DNA from: Bacteroidota bacterium
Lineage (GTDB): Bacteria; Bacteroidota; Ignavibacteria; Ignavibacteriales; Melioribacteraceae
DNA: 50,819 bases
Direction of reading: 5' to 3'
NCBI GenBank assembly: GCA_021820065.1
Contig: JAKAEE010000002.1
Coordinates: 1-50,819, forward strand
Under the pieces are notes generated by a model that was given only the letters and a program-made list of their open reading frames with translations, ran no database searches and was not told the origin of the DNA. Shown piece by piece: positions 8,834-18,225 of the stretch. Positions within the stretch are counted from its first letter, which is position 1. Each line of letters starts with the position of its first letter. The position numbers and the translations under genes were made by a program.

Positions 8834-11458
8834 ATGGCACTAACTCCTTTAATGGCGCAGTATTCAAAGATCAAGGAAAGCTACCCGGATACAATTTTGC
8901 TTTTCCGTATGGGAGATTTTTTTGAGACTTTCGAGGAAGACGCGAAGATTGCTTCGAAGGTGCTTGGAATTACTTTGACCAAACGTGCCAACGGTGCTGC
9001 CGAAGACGTTCCCCTCGCCGGCTTTCCGCATCATGCCATTGATAATTATTTGCCCAAACTTGTGCGCGCCGGCTATCGTGTTGCGGTCTGCGAACAAATG
9101 GAGAATCCCAAGTTTGCAAAAGGAATTGTTAAGCGCGAAGTAATTGAAGTCGTCACTCCAGGTGTCGCAATTTCAGACAAACTTCTTGACCACAAAAAAA
9201 ATAATTATCTCCTTTCAATTTATATTGAAGAAGAGATTGCCGGAATTTCGTTCTGCGATATTTCGACGGGAGAATTTTCCACTTACGAAATCGGCAGATC
9301 GGAAATTGCGCAGCAGCTTGGTTCGATAAATCCATCCGAAATTTTGATACCGAAGAAGCTAAAGCAAGAACTCGAACCGGTCATTCAGAAAGCTGCACCT
9401 TCATGCCGCATCACTAAAATTGACGATTGGATATTCAATTTCGATTACAGTTCCGAACTTTTAATGAATCACTTCAACACAAAAACTTTGAAGGGATTCG
9501 GCATAGAAACATTTCACGCGGCAATTTGTTCTGCCGGAGCTGCGCTAAATTATTTGCGTGAGACTCAGAAGGCAAATCTAACGCACATAAATAAAATTGC
9601 GCGGCACAACCCATCGGATTATATGCTGCTGGATTATTCGACGAAGCGAAATCTTGAAATCATGTTTACGATGCAAGAAGGCGAACGCGAAGGCTCGCTA
9701 ATTTCCATTCTCGACAAAACGGAAACGTCGATGGGCGGAAGGATGCTGAAGAAATGGATTTCGGCGCCGCTCAGAAAATTAGAACCGATTATCAAACGAC
9801 AGGAATCGATTGAAGCGCTTCTTCAAAATAAAATTCTCAGAAGAAATTTGCAGAACGAACTTAAAGAGATTGGCGACTTAGAACGGTTAACGTCAAAAGT
9901 GTGCACGGGCAGAGTAAATCCGCGCGAGTTGCTGAATCTGAAAACTTCGCTAAAAAAAATTCCGTTGATCAAACAGCTTCTCGATCAAACTTCGATAGAC
10001 ACACTTGTAACGATAAATCAGAGATTAAATTCGCTTGCCGATATAGTTGAAGTGATTGAAAAATCTATTACCGACGATCCGCCGCTCGCAATTTCCGACG
10101 GCAGCGTTATCCGCGACGGCTATAACGCAGAACTTGATGAGTTGAGAAATCTTTCCGGCAACGCGAAGGATTGGATTGCCGAACTGCAAAAGACAGAACG
10201 CGAACGGACAAAAATTCCGTCGTTAAAAGTCAGTTATAACAAAGTGTTCGGCTATTACATTGAGATTAGCAACGCTCACAAAGAAAAAGCGCCGGAGAAT
10301 TACATTCGCAAGCAGACACTCGTCAATGGCGAACGATTCATAACTCCGGAGTTGAAAGAATACGAAGACAAAATTTTGAACGCGCAAGAAAATATTGCCA
10401 GCCTCGAGTTTAAGTTATTCGATCAAGTGCGTGCGTCCGTTGCAGAAAAAGCTGAGGCGATTCAAGAGAACGCGCGATTGATTGCAATGATTGACTGCTA
10501 CCAATCATTTGCAGAATGCGCCGAAGAATATAAATACGTGCGACCGGAATTAAACGACACCAACGCAATCGAAATTATTGACGGTCGTCATCCGGTTGTT
10601 GAAAAAATTCTTCCGCCGGGTGAAAAATTTACTCCAAACAGTTGCAAACTTTCTTCGGCAGAAGAACAAATCATTATTCTCACCGGACCGAACATGGCAG
10701 GTAAATCGGTTTACTTGCGTCAGGTCGGTCTCATTGTTCTCATGGCGCAGATCGGTTCGTTTGTTCCGGCAACATCTGCAAGCATCGGTCTTGTTGATCG
10801 TATCTTTACGCGTGTCGGTGCGAGCGATAATATCTCTGCCGGCGAATCAACGTTTCTTGTTGAGATGCAAGAGGCGGCAAATATTTTGAACAACGCCACA
10901 AGCAGAAGTTTGATTTTGCTGGACGAGGTCGGACGCGGTACAAGCACGTTCGACGGGATTTCAATCGCATGGGCAATCACAGAATATCTGCATGAGTATC
11001 CGAACCTTCCAGCTAAGACTTTGTTCGCTACTCATTATCACGAACTGAACGAGATGGCAACAATCTTTCCGCGCATCAAAAATTTTAAAGTTGAAGTGCG
11101 CGAGTATGGCGATAAAGTGATATTTTTGCATAAGGTTTCCGCCGGTGGCGCCGATCACAGCTACGGAATACAAGTCGCACAGATGGCGGGACTTCCGCTT
11201 TTTGTTACCAGTCGGGCAAAAGAAATTCTGACAAATCTTGAAAGCAAAGAATTAACTCCGTACGAAATCAAAAAAGCGAAACTGGCAAAAATAAAACAGC
11301 AAGATGATTTTCAAATTAGTCTGTTTGAAATGAAAGACGATGAGTTGCGAAAACAAATTTCCGATCTTGCAATTGATAAACTAACGCCGCTTGAAGCGTT
11401 GAACAAATTGAACGAGTTGAAGAAGAAAGTTGATGAGAAGAAAGAGCAACAGAAATAG
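8834..11458 (+). CDS. mutS: DNA mismatch repair ATPase MutS
   Basis: At 874 residues it has normal MutS length and domain order. The mismatch-binding motif is FFE (residues 29-31 in RMGDFFETF), replacing the more usual FYE while keeping the Phe and Glu that contact the mismatch. The clamp and lever domains occupy the middle. The C-terminal ATPase has Walker A GPNMAGKSVYLRQ (~617-629), the STFLVEM segment, Walker B/signature DEVGRGTSTFDG and the FATHYHEL switch. MutS recognises mispairs and small loops and recruits MutL, which is not in this window. The C-terminus ends in a Lys-rich tail. The following lipoprotein gene begins inside the last 29 bp of this gene. Confidence 0.97.
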   Translation: MALTPLMAQYSKIKESYPDTILLFRMGDFFETFEEDAKIASKVLGITLTKRANGAAEDVPLAGFPHHAIDNYLPKLVRAGYRVAVCEQMENPKFAKGIVKREVIEVVTPGVAISDKLLDHKKNNYLLSIYIEEEIAGISFCDISTGEFSTYEIGRSEIAQQLGSINPSEILIPKKLKQELEPVIQKAAPSCRITKIDDWIFNFDYSSELLMNHFNTKTLKGFGIETFHAAICSAGAALNYLRETQKANLTHINKIARHNPSDYMLLDYSTKRNLEIMFTMQEGEREGSLISILDKTETSMGGRMLKKWISAPLRKLEPIIKRQESIEALLQNKILRRNLQNELKEIGDLERLTSKVCTGRVNPRELLNLKTSLKKIPLIKQLLDQTSIDTLVTINQRLNSLADIVEVIEKSITDDPPLAISDGSVIRDGYNAELDELRNLSGNAKDWIAELQKTERERTKIPSLKVSYNKVFGYYIEISNAHKEKAPENYIRKQTLVNGERFITPELKEYEDKILNAQENIASLEFKLFDQVRASVAEKAEAIQENARLIAMIDCYQSFAECAEEYKYVRPELNDTNAIEIIDGRHPVVEKILPPGEKFTPNSCKLSSAEEQIIILTGPNMAGKSVYLRQVGLIVLMAQIGSFVPATSASIGLVDRIFTRVGASDNISAGESTFLVEMQEAANILNNATSRSLILLDEVGRGTSTFDGISIAWAITEYLHEYPNLPAKTLFATHYHELNEMATIFPRIKNFKVEVREYGDKVIFLHKVSAGGADHSYGIQVAQMAGLPLFVTSRAKEILTNLESKELTPYEIKKAKLAKIKQQDDFQISLFEMKDDELRKQISDLAIDKLTPLEALNKLNELKKKVDEKKEQQK

Positions 11459-12125
11459 CACACAGATAGAACGGATCAAACAGATTCCAACAGATCGATC
11501 CGCGAAAATCCGTTCAATCAGTTTAATCAGCGTTCTATTTCTTGTGTTTGTACTTTCCGGTTGTGCGAAAAACTATTCACCGGAACAGAAAGTTTACATT
11601 GCAAAAGCTGAAAAGGAACGCGCGGATAAAAACGATTGGATGAAGGACGATCCTTCCTCCCCGTTCAACCAAAAAAGCAAAGTTGAATTTCATGATTTAA
11701 AATATTTTGATGTTGACCCGGCATTTGTATTCCAGAGCAGACTTTACGAGTACAATCCGAAGGACACAATTACAATTTATGGGACGAAAGGCGAGCCGAG
11801 AAAAACAGTCCGCTTCGGATACGTTTTGATAAACTTTGAGAACCAACAACACAAGATTAATGTTTATCAAGGAAGTACGGCATCGGGTGAAATTTATTAT
11901 TCAATTTGGTTCACCGACAAGACGACAAACAACGAATCGTACGGCGTTGGACGGTACATAGATTTTGAGAAGGTTGACGATCCAAATCACGTTTATCAAA
12001 TAGATTTTAACACGGCTTATAATCCATATTGCGCTTACAGTCCCGATTTTTCTTGCGCGGTGCCGACAAAAGAAGATTTTATCCCGGTCGAAATTAGGGC
12101 GGGCGAAAAAAAGTTTCACGATTAA
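11430..12125 (+). CDS. DUF1684-family lipoprotein
   Basis: The body matches the DUF1684 pattern: DDPSSPF, FHDLKYFDVD, then GVGRYIDF, DFNTAYNPYCAYSPDFSC and IRAGEKKF. The DFN.AYNP.CAY..dysC segment is the family hallmark. Function in the family is unknown. A lipobox LSGC at about residue 45 predicts an envelope lipoprotein. The only ATG starts available (11430 and 11433) lie inside the 3' end of mutS, leaving an unusually long, basic n-region of about 30 residues before the hydrophobic segment. That n-region is encoded by DNA containing an inverted repeat (GAACGGAT at 11469, ATCCGTTC at 11508), so part of it may be repeat-derived, or translation may begin at a rarer codon further in. Confidence 0.8.
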   Translation: MMRRKSNRNSTQIERIKQIPTDRSAKIRSISLISVLFLVFVLSGCAKNYSPEQKVYIAKAEKERADKNDWMKDDPSSPFNQKSKVEFHDLKYFDVDPAFVFQSRLYEYNPKDTITIYGTKGEPRKTVRFGYVLINFENQQHKINVYQGSTASGEIYYSIWFTDKTTNNESYGVGRYIDFEKVDDPNHVYQIDFNTAYNPYCAYSPDFSCAVPTKEDFIPVEIRAGEKKFHD

Positions 12126-12156
12126 ATTTTTGTTCACTTTGAAATAGGAGTTAAAC

Positions 12157-13170
12157 TTGGTAATCATTCTCGAAAAAAATGCATCGAAAGAGCAAGTAGA
12201 TAATATTATAAAACATCTTGAAGACTACGGATTCCAGATTCACCAATCCACTGGAGTCGAAAGAACAATCATTGGTGCGATTGGTGTAAAACCGGATTTC
12301 GATACACGTAAAGTTAGAATTCTTGAAGGCGTTGCGGAAGTTTACCGCATCACCACGCCATATAAACTTGCCAACAGAAGTTTCCACGCTGAAAATACAA
12401 TCATCAAAATTAAAGATGTTGAAATCGGCGGCAATAAAATTGTGATGATAGCCGGTCCATGTTCGGTTGAAAATGAAGATCAAATTTTCCGGTTAGCGAA
12501 GTCGGTCGCTAAATCCGGCGCAAGAATTTTGCGCGGCGGTGCATTCAAACCAAGAACCTCGCCCTACTCGTTTCAAGGGCTTGGCGAAGAGGGGTTGAAA
12601 CTTCTTCGAAGAGCTGCCGATGAAAATAATCTTCTCGTCATAACAGAAGTGATGCAGATCGATCATATTGAACTGATTGACAAGTACACCGACATCTTTC
12701 AGCTTGGCGCTCGAAACATGCAAAACTTTTCTCTGCTGAAAGAATTGGGTAAAGTTGATAAACCGGTTATGATCAAACGAGGGCAGGCGGCAACTATTGA
12801 AGAATGGCTGATGTCGGCAGAATACGTTTTGAGCGGCGGCAACAGAAATGTTTTTCTGTGCGAACGCGGAATTAGAACTTTCGAAAATTACACTCGCAAC
12901 ACTTTCGATCTTTCTGCAATTCCGGTTGTGCATAAGAAAAGTCACTTGCCGATCATCGCCGATCCTTCTCACGCTACCGGATTACGAGACCAAGTTCCTC
13001 CGATGGCGCGTGCAGCGGTTGCGGCTGGCGCAGACGGACTTATGATTGAAATTCACGACGATCCGGAAAATGCTTTGTCGGATGGACCGCAGGCGCTTCT
13101 ACCCGATTCGTTCCAGAAGCTGACCGAGGAGCTTCGCTTAATCGCAAAGGCAATTGGAAGGGAACTGTAA
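12157..13170 (+). CDS. aroF: 3-deoxy-7-phosphoheptulonate (DAHP) synthase, Thermotoga-type with N-terminal regulatory domain
   Basis: It catalyses the first shikimate-pathway step, condensing phosphoenolpyruvate with erythrose 4-phosphate. The 337 residues divide into an N-terminal ferredoxin-like domain (~1-70), the part that gives Tyr/Phe feedback inhibition in the Thermotoga maritima enzyme, and a barrel with IAGPCSVEN, RGGAFKPRTSPYSFQG, ITEVM, GARNMQNF, KRGQAATIEEW and ADPSHATG. The start is a TTG six bases after a good AGGAG, followed directly by VIILEKNASKEQ. The stop is immediately followed by tyrA, so the two genes form an aromatic amino acid operon that could be controlled at both enzymes by end product. 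Confidence 0.95.
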   Translation: MVIILEKNASKEQVDNIIKHLEDYGFQIHQSTGVERTIIGAIGVKPDFDTRKVRILEGVAEVYRITTPYKLANRSFHAENTIIKIKDVEIGGNKIVMIAGPCSVENEDQIFRLAKSVAKSGARILRGGAFKPRTSPYSFQGLGEEGLKLLRRAADENNLLVITEVMQIDHIELIDKYTDIFQLGARNMQNFSLLKELGKVDKPVMIKRGQAATIEEWLMSAEYVLSGGNRNVFLCERGIRTFENYTRNTFDLSAIPVVHKKSHLPIIADPSHATGLRDQVPPMARAAVAAGADGLMIEIHDDPENALSDGPQALLPDSFQKLTEELRLIAKAIGREL

Positions 13171-14250
13171 TTGGAAATTAAAAACATTTCCATAATTGGT
13201 TTGGGATTGATCGGCGGCTCGCTCGCCAAAGCGCTGAAAAATTCATCACAGAAATTTTTTATCAGCGGATACGATAAACCCGCCGTGATGGATGAAGTGT
13301 TATCATCCGGAGCGATTGACAAACAATTGGGAAATGTTAACGATGCACTTGCTTCGGATTTAATTTTTCTTTGTCTTCCGGTCGATGCGTCGATTCAAGT
13401 ATTCGAACAACTCTCGGATAAAACTCGCCCGGACCAAATCATCACCGATGTCTGCGGCGTGAAGTCTATCTTTCAAGATATGTGGGATAAGAAAAAGCGG
13501 AACGGGTTTTATTTCGGCGGACACCCGATGACCGGAAAAGAAAAAGGCAGATTCGGGAATTCCGATCCGCTTCTTTTCGAAAATTGCGTTTATATTATCA
13601 ACGAATCTGCGAAAGCAATTCCGGCGTTCGAACCGTTTTCAGAAATCATACATCGGATCGGCGCGCGCATTACGTTTCTCAATCCTAAAGTTCACGATAT
13701 AATTGTCGCGTCGGTCAGTCATCTCCCGCAATTGGTTTCCGTCTCGCTCATCAATTCAGCCAGTTTGAAAGACAGCGGATTAAATTTTTTCGATTACGCA
13801 GCCGGCGGATTTAGAGACATGACGAGAATCGCTTCGAGCGAATTCAACGTTTGGGAACCAATCATTAGAGAGAATAAAAAGAACATTATCCAAGCGATCG
13901 AAAATTTTATTTCTGATTTGGAAACGATGAAGAAATCCATCGCGCGAGGTGATTTCCAATCCATTTCTTCTAAGTTTGAAAGCGCACGGGTCAAACGTGA
14001 CGAGATTCCGAAATCCAACAAAGGTTTCATGAATCAAATCTATGACGTGTTTGTATTTGTGAAAGACGAGCCCGGCGTGATCAGCAAAATTTCAACCGCG
14101 CTCTTTGAGAACAACATCAATATCAAAGACATCGAGCTTTTGAAAATCCGTGAAGGCACCGGCGGCACGTTCCGGTTTGCATTCGAGAGCGAAGCCGACG
14201 CAAAAAGAGCAAGACAGATTATCGAACAGATTGGGTTTAATACGAATTGA
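13171..14250 (+). CDS. tyrA: Prephenate dehydrogenase with C-terminal ACT domain
   Basis: The 359-residue protein begins with a Rossmann motif ISIIGLGLIGGSLAKAL, continues with the family motif GHPMTGKEKGRFG, and ends from about residue 290 with an ACT domain (VFVFVKDEPGVISKIS, NINIKDIELL). It oxidises prephenate to 4-hydroxyphenylpyruvate for tyrosine synthesis, and the ACT domain is the likely site of amino-acid feedback. The start codon is TTG, placed with no gap after the aroF stop, so translation is probably coupled. A palindrome and other repeats follow within 15 bp of the stop. Arogenate versus prephenate preference cannot be decided from sequence reading alone. Confidence 0.94.
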   Translation: MEIKNISIIGLGLIGGSLAKALKNSSQKFFISGYDKPAVMDEVLSSGAIDKQLGNVNDALASDLIFLCLPVDASIQVFEQLSDKTRPDQIITDVCGVKSIFQDMWDKKKRNGFYFGGHPMTGKEKGRFGNSDPLLFENCVYIINESAKAIPAFEPFSEIIHRIGARITFLNPKVHDIIVASVSHLPQLVSVSLINSASLKDSGLNFFDYAAGGFRDMTRIASSEFNVWEPIIRENKKNIIQAIENFISDLETMKKSIARGDFQSISSKFESARVKRDEIPKSNKGFMNQIYDVFVFVKDEPGVISKISTALFENNINIKDIELLKIREGTGGTFRFAFESEADAKRARQIIEQIGFNTN

Positions 14251-14675
14251 TAATTGCGAACCTGTCTGCCGACAGGCAAGATTGAGAATTGAGAATTTTT
14301 CTCGCCAGTCTCATCCTCATCGTCAACGGTTTCACCTTCATTTTTGGACCATAAGAGCCAAGGAAAACTTTTATTTTCTTTCTTTTTGAGATAATAAAAA
14401 ATATCAATATGTTGAATACATGCAACTGTACTAATTAACCAGTTGTGTGAATTAATAATCATGTAAAACTGCTGAAACAACTCAATTAAACCATTTATTT
14501 TATTAATCCCGAGACTGCCTTGACTGATGGTCGGGCAGGTAATCGAGGGATTAGCAAAATAAAACTAAACTTTGTAACCGTTTAACTTGTCCGCTGCCCG
14601 CTTCGACTAATCCAAGGCGAGGCGAATTTTTGTGGCGGAACGGGTTTACATTCTTATTCACACAAAGGGTTAATT
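14251..14675. repeat. 425-bp intergenic region carrying palindromes and a dispersed-repeat copy
   Basis: No convincing gene is visible here. It holds a perfect inverted repeat CCTGTC-TGCC-GACAGG at 14261-14276, eleven bases past the tyrA stop, and a TAATCCC...GGGATTA pair at about 14503-14547 enclosing a CTGCC/GGGCAG pair. It also has one copy of the 12-mer CCCGCTTCGACT at 14597-14608, followed by GGCGAGGCGA, a combination that recurs near 20.7 and 25.0 kb. Short open frames on the minus strand here resemble no family I know. The promoter of the downstream EamA gene must lie in the last ~100 bp. Confidence 0.65.
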
Positions 14676-15605
14676 ATGAAACAGCAGAAACTGAAAACAC
14701 TTTTGGCTTTTGGAGCCATTTATATAATATGGGGTTCCACCTATCTTGCAATCCGCTATGCGGTTGAGACAATTCCACCGTTAATGATGATTGGAGTTAG
14801 ATCCCTGACAGCAGGGTTAATTCTTTATTTATTCAGCCGGTTTAAGAGCAAAGAAAAAATCAAAAGGGAAAATATTTTCCCGCTGTTTGCATTAGGCGCA
14901 ATGTTCTTTTTGATCGGGCATGGACTGTTGGCATGGGCACAGCAATATGTACCTTCCGGAATGGCTGCGGTACTTGTTACTCCGGAACCTTTATGGATTC
15001 TGGGAATCGAATGGTTTTTCTTAAAGGATACACGGATAAAACTTAGAGGGATATTAGGATTATTTCTTGGTTTCGTCGGCGTTGTATATCTTATTGCTTC
15101 TACAACAGGCAGTACAACATCACGTAATGATTTTCTTGGCTCTGCATTAATTGTTGTATGCACCCTTTCATGGGGAATTGGCGCTGTTTATTCAAGAGTT
15201 GCAAATGTTCCTAAGTCGCCTGCGTTGTTATCGGGGTTAGAATTAATTTTCGGCGGTATTCTGGTTTTGATAGCCAGTATTATCATTGGCGAGCCGTCGC
15301 AATTTCATTTAAGCCAGGTTTCTCTAAAATCTTTCTTTGGACTTTTATACCTAATTACTTTTGGTTCGGTGATTGCTTTCAGCGCTTATGTTTGGCTGCT
15401 GGGACATACATCTGTTACACGGATTTCAACTCACACTTACGTAAATCCTATAATTGCAGTTTTTCTTGGCTGGTTATTTGCCAATGAACAGATCACAACC
15501 GGCTTATTAGTTGCCACGATCGTTATAATTATATCAGTGTATCTTGTACTTTATGATCAGTACCGGGGTAGGAAAAATAAACCAAGCGAAGGAGTTAAGG
15601 ATTAG
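14676..15605 (+). CDS. EamA/DMT-superfamily transporter (YedA-like)
   Basis: A 309-residue polytopic membrane protein with about ten hydrophobic segments in two repeated halves, the EamA layout. The first half opens with YIIWGSTYLAIRYAVETIPP and contains the R-SLTAG and ALLVTPEPLW-like segments (here VLVTPEPLW). The second half contains TLSWGIGAVYSR and ends with THTYVNPIIAVFLGW and a GxxxI..GVYL-like helix. These features fit the YedA/RhaT-like branch of drug/metabolite exporters, which often export amino acids or related metabolites. The substrate cannot be read from the sequence. It is a single gene following a repeat-rich gap. The final residues are Lys/Arg-rich and cytoplasmic. Confidence 0.9.
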   Translation: MKQQKLKTLLAFGAIYIIWGSTYLAIRYAVETIPPLMMIGVRSLTAGLILYLFSRFKSKEKIKRENIFPLFALGAMFFLIGHGLLAWAQQYVPSGMAAVLVTPEPLWILGIEWFFLKDTRIKLRGILGLFLGFVGVVYLIASTTGSTTSRNDFLGSALIVVCTLSWGIGAVYSRVANVPKSPALLSGLELIFGGILVLIASIIIGEPSQFHLSQVSLKSFFGLLYLITFGSVIAFSAYVWLLGHTSVTRISTHTYVNPIIAVFLGWLFANEQITTGLLVATIVIIISVYLVLYDQYRGRKNKPSEGVKD

Positions 15606-15615
15606 TTTTTTTAGA

Positions 15616-15642
15616 TGCAGTCGCGGCTCGACCGTGACTGCA
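15616..15642. terminator. Hairpin between convergent genes, possible bidirectional terminator
   Basis: TGCAGTCGCGG and CCGTGACTGCA form an 11-bp stem with one mismatch around a CTCGA loop. It lies 11 bp after the EamA stop and before the convergent flavoprotein end. There is no clear U-tract, so it may instead be a REP-like palindrome. Confidence 0.45.
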
Positions 15643-15702
15643 CAATACTCAGTCATGGTTGGAACATGAAAGCCAGTGGAAATGGTTGAACAGCTAGTTT
15701 TT

Positions 15703-17262
15703 TCAACGAAGAGATAAAAATTTGGTAGCAGCCTCCGCGCTTCTCTCACCATCAATTGCGGCAGAAACAATTCCTCCGGCATAACCGGCACCCTCGCCGC
15801 ACGGGAATAATCCTTCTACCTCAACATGCATCAACGTTTCATTGTTTCGCGGGATTCTTATCGGCGAACTAGTGCGCGTTTCGGCTGCAAGCAGTTGAGC
15901 TTCTTCAGATAAGTACCCCTTCATCTTTCTATCGAAAATTTTCAAACTCTTGCGAAGTCCATCGGAAATATTTTTTGGAAGAATCTCATGAAGCGGCGAA
16001 CTAATTATTCCGGGAATGTATGAAGTCTTGGGGAGCGACTGAGAAATTTTTCTTTCAACAAAATCGGTAACGCGTTGAGCCGGTGCAGTCTGATTTTTCC
16101 CTCCGGTCTCAAATGCTATGCGTTCAATCTCCTTCTGATATTCCAGTCCTGCAAAAACTCCAAACGATTTCATGTGCGCCCAATCTTTTTCATCGACGGT
16201 AACGATGAGTCCGGAATTTGCGTACGGAGAATCTCTGCGCGAGACGCTCATGCCGTTTAATACCAGTTCGTCATTGGCAGTAGCCGCGGGAATAATAATT
16301 CCGCCCGGACACATGCAGAATGAATAAACACCTTTATCATCAACTTGACACGCTAAGCTGTAGTTTGAAGCCGGCAAGTTTTCGTTTCGTTTTTGGGAAT
16401 GATACTGAATTTCGTCAATCAATTTTTGCGGATGCTCGATTCGCACGCCCATCGCAAACGGTTTTGGTTCAATCGTTATTTTGCGTTCGTGAAGCAAATA
16501 AAAAATATCGCGCGCGGAATGACCGGTTGCGAGAATAACGGAATCTCCGAGGGATTCTTTTTCTCCGTTAACAGTTACACCGATAATGCGATTGGCAGCC
16601 ATTATAAAATCTGTAACGCGAGAATCGAAATGAATTTCTCCGCCGCAGCTTAAAATAGTTTCGCGCATCGAGCTGACAACTTTAGGCAGCCGGTTGGAAC
16701 CAATGTGCGGATGAGCATCAATCATAATTTCATTCTGCGCGCCATGCTGAACAAAAATATTAAGTATGCGGTTTACATCGCCGCGTTTTGTTGCACGGGT
16801 GTAAAGTTTTCCGTCGCTGTATGTGCCCGCGCCGCCCTCGCCAAAACAATAATTTGAATCGGGATTAACCTCGCCGTTCTGCTGGATCGATCGCAAATCT
16901 CTACGACGCGTTTGAACGTCTTTGCCGCGTTCTAAAATAATCGGTTTGATGCCAAGTTCAATCAAACGCAGCGCGGCAAACATTCCGGCTGGACCCATTC
17001 CAACGATAATTACTTTTTTATTTCCTTTGACCGGTTGAAAATTGATCGGTGAGAATTGATCGGAAGGTTCTTCGTTGATATAAACATTTACTTTTGCCCG
17101 GAAGACGGGATTTTTACTCCGCGCATCAATTGAACGCCGGATAGTTTGAACCGCAGTAATTTCTTCGGGATTGAGTTTGAGCTTATGCGCCGCAAGTTTC
17201 TTTTGATGTTCGGAATCCTCAATAAATTCCGGCTGGATTACTAACTCTACTTCCTTTTTCAT
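15703..17262 (-). CDS. COG2509-type FAD-dependent dehydrogenase
   Basis: The 519-residue protein has the architecture of the COG2509 uncharacterised flavoprotein dehydrogenases. An ~80-residue N-terminal domain (KLNPEEITAVQTIRRSIDARSK region) is followed by a Rossmann FAD site VIIVGMGPAGMFAALRL with the acidic strand end PIILERG, then FGEGGAGTYSDGKLYTR. A second nucleotide-binding segment SVILATGHSARDIFYLL follows, with FCMCPGGIIIPAA and a C-terminal GEGAGYAGGIVSAAIDG that closes the FAD pocket. Substrate and electron acceptor are unknown for the family, and it is predicted to be cytosolic. It converges with the EamA gene and has no obvious operon partner: a 107-bp gap with imperfect repeated GAGTGAAGAG-type sequence separates it from the SDR gene. 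Confidence 0.9.
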   Translation of the reverse strand: MKKEVELVIQPEFIEDSEHQKKLAAHKLKLNPEEITAVQTIRRSIDARSKNPVFRAKVNVYINEEPSDQFSPINFQPVKGNKKVIIVGMGPAGMFAALRLIELGIKPIILERGKDVQTRRRDLRSIQQNGEVNPDSNYCFGEGGAGTYSDGKLYTRATKRGDVNRILNIFVQHGAQNEIMIDAHPHIGSNRLPKVVSSMRETILSCGGEIHFDSRVTDFIMAANRIIGVTVNGEKESLGDSVILATGHSARDIFYLLHERKITIEPKPFAMGVRIEHPQKLIDEIQYHSQKRNENLPASNYSLACQVDDKGVYSFCMCPGGIIIPAATANDELVLNGMSVSRRDSPYANSGLIVTVDEKDWAHMKSFGVFAGLEYQKEIERIAFETGGKNQTAPAQRVTDFVERKISQSLPKTSYIPGIISSPLHEILPKNISDGLRKSLKIFDRKMKGYLSEEAQLLAAETRTSSPIRIPRNNETLMHVEVEGLFPCGEGAGYAGGIVSAAIDGERSAEAATKFLSLR

Positions 17263-17369
17263 TCCGTCCTCTGTTTTGAGGAAAAACTATGTGAACGTAG
17301 AACGATGAGTGAAGAGTTTAGAATATCAATCCACATTTTCTTTTCTACACTCCTCACTCTACACTTTTC

Positions 17370-18161
17370 TTAATACGTTGCTTTAATCACTCCCCCATCT
17401 ACTCCGATTGTTGAACCAGTGATGTATCCCGCTTGTTCCGACGCTAGATAAACAACCAACGAAGCAACTTCTTCCGGCGCAGCCATTCTTTTTAGCGGAA
17501 CTTCTTCCGACATCGATTTCAACATGCTCTCTTTTGTAATTCCGGCTTGTTTCGCACGGACTTCTGCAAGTTCATCAATACGTGAAGTCAATGTATAACC
17601 GGGCGCAACGTTGTTTATTGTAATGTTATGCTTTCCGACTTGATTGCTTAGAGTTTTTGCAAATGCAGTTACGGCACTCCGCAGCGAGTTTGATAAGATC
17701 AAATTATCTACCGGCTGCTTTACTGCGAGCGAGGTGATGTTTATGATTCGTCCCCAGTTTTTTGCTTTCATCCCCGACAATACTAAACGTGTAAAACGAA
17801 TTACACTCATTAGAACTTGATCGAACGCCGCTTCCCAGTTTTCATCACTGAGTGTTTCGAAATAACCGGGTATTGGACCGCCGCAATTGTTTACAAGTAT
17901 GTCTATTGTTCCGAATTTTTGAGTTACAACGTTCACCGCATTTTCAATCTGTTCCGGTTTATCTATATCGCAGACTACCCAAAGCGGTTCGACACCAAAT
18001 TTCTCTTTAATCTCTTTTGCTGTTTGCTTGAGATTGCTTTCGTTCGTCGAGCAGATGGCAACGTTGCACCCTTCTTGAATGAACAGTTCGGCAATCGCTC
18101 TTCCGATTCCTTTGCTCGAAGCTGAAACCAGAACTGTCTTCCCTTTAATTTTGTAGTCCAT
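17370..18161 (-). CDS. Short-chain dehydrogenase/reductase-like protein lacking the usual catalytic Tyr/Lys
   Basis: A 263-residue Rossmann protein resembling 3-oxoacyl-ACP reductases. The cofactor loop is SASSKGIGRAIAE instead of TGxxxGIG, and NNCGGP stands for the NNAG motif. The Ser of NITSLAVKQ is present, but the YxxxK dyad is replaced by LSNSL in NLILSNSLRSAV. This matches a known side branch of SDRs that keeps the fold and the PG.T..R and GGxxxxT-type C-terminal motifs (here GVDGGVIKAT) without the standard active site. It may use other residues or be non-catalytic. A likely terminator lies between it and ackA, so it is probably transcribed separately from the acetate kinase operon. 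Confidence 0.88.
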   Translation of the reverse strand: MDYKIKGKTVLVSASSKGIGRAIAELFIQEGCNVAICSTNESNLKQTAKEIKEKFGVEPLWVVCDIDKPEQIENAVNVVTQKFGTIDILVNNCGGPIPGYFETLSDENWEAAFDQVLMSVIRFTRLVLSGMKAKNWGRIINITSLAVKQPVDNLILSNSLRSAVTAFAKTLSNQVGKHNITINNVAPGYTLTSRIDELAEVRAKQAGITKESMLKSMSEEVPLKRMAAPEEVASLVVYLASEQAGYITGSTIGVDGGVIKATY

Positions 18162-18225
18162 TATGTATCCTTCACTTTTTCAGAATGCAATTTAAGATTT
18201 TTAAACAATGCTTTTAAAACTAAGA

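Noticed and set aside
14150..14389. Plus-strand 79-codon frame crossing the tyrA stop
   Set aside because: Out of frame with the conserved ACT domain and extends through the palindrome; not credible as a gene.
14040..14480. Minus-strand open frame of 146 codons across the tyrA end and the following gap
   Set aside because: More than half of it is antisense to the conserved ACT domain, the rest is repeat-rich, and no family resemblance is seen.
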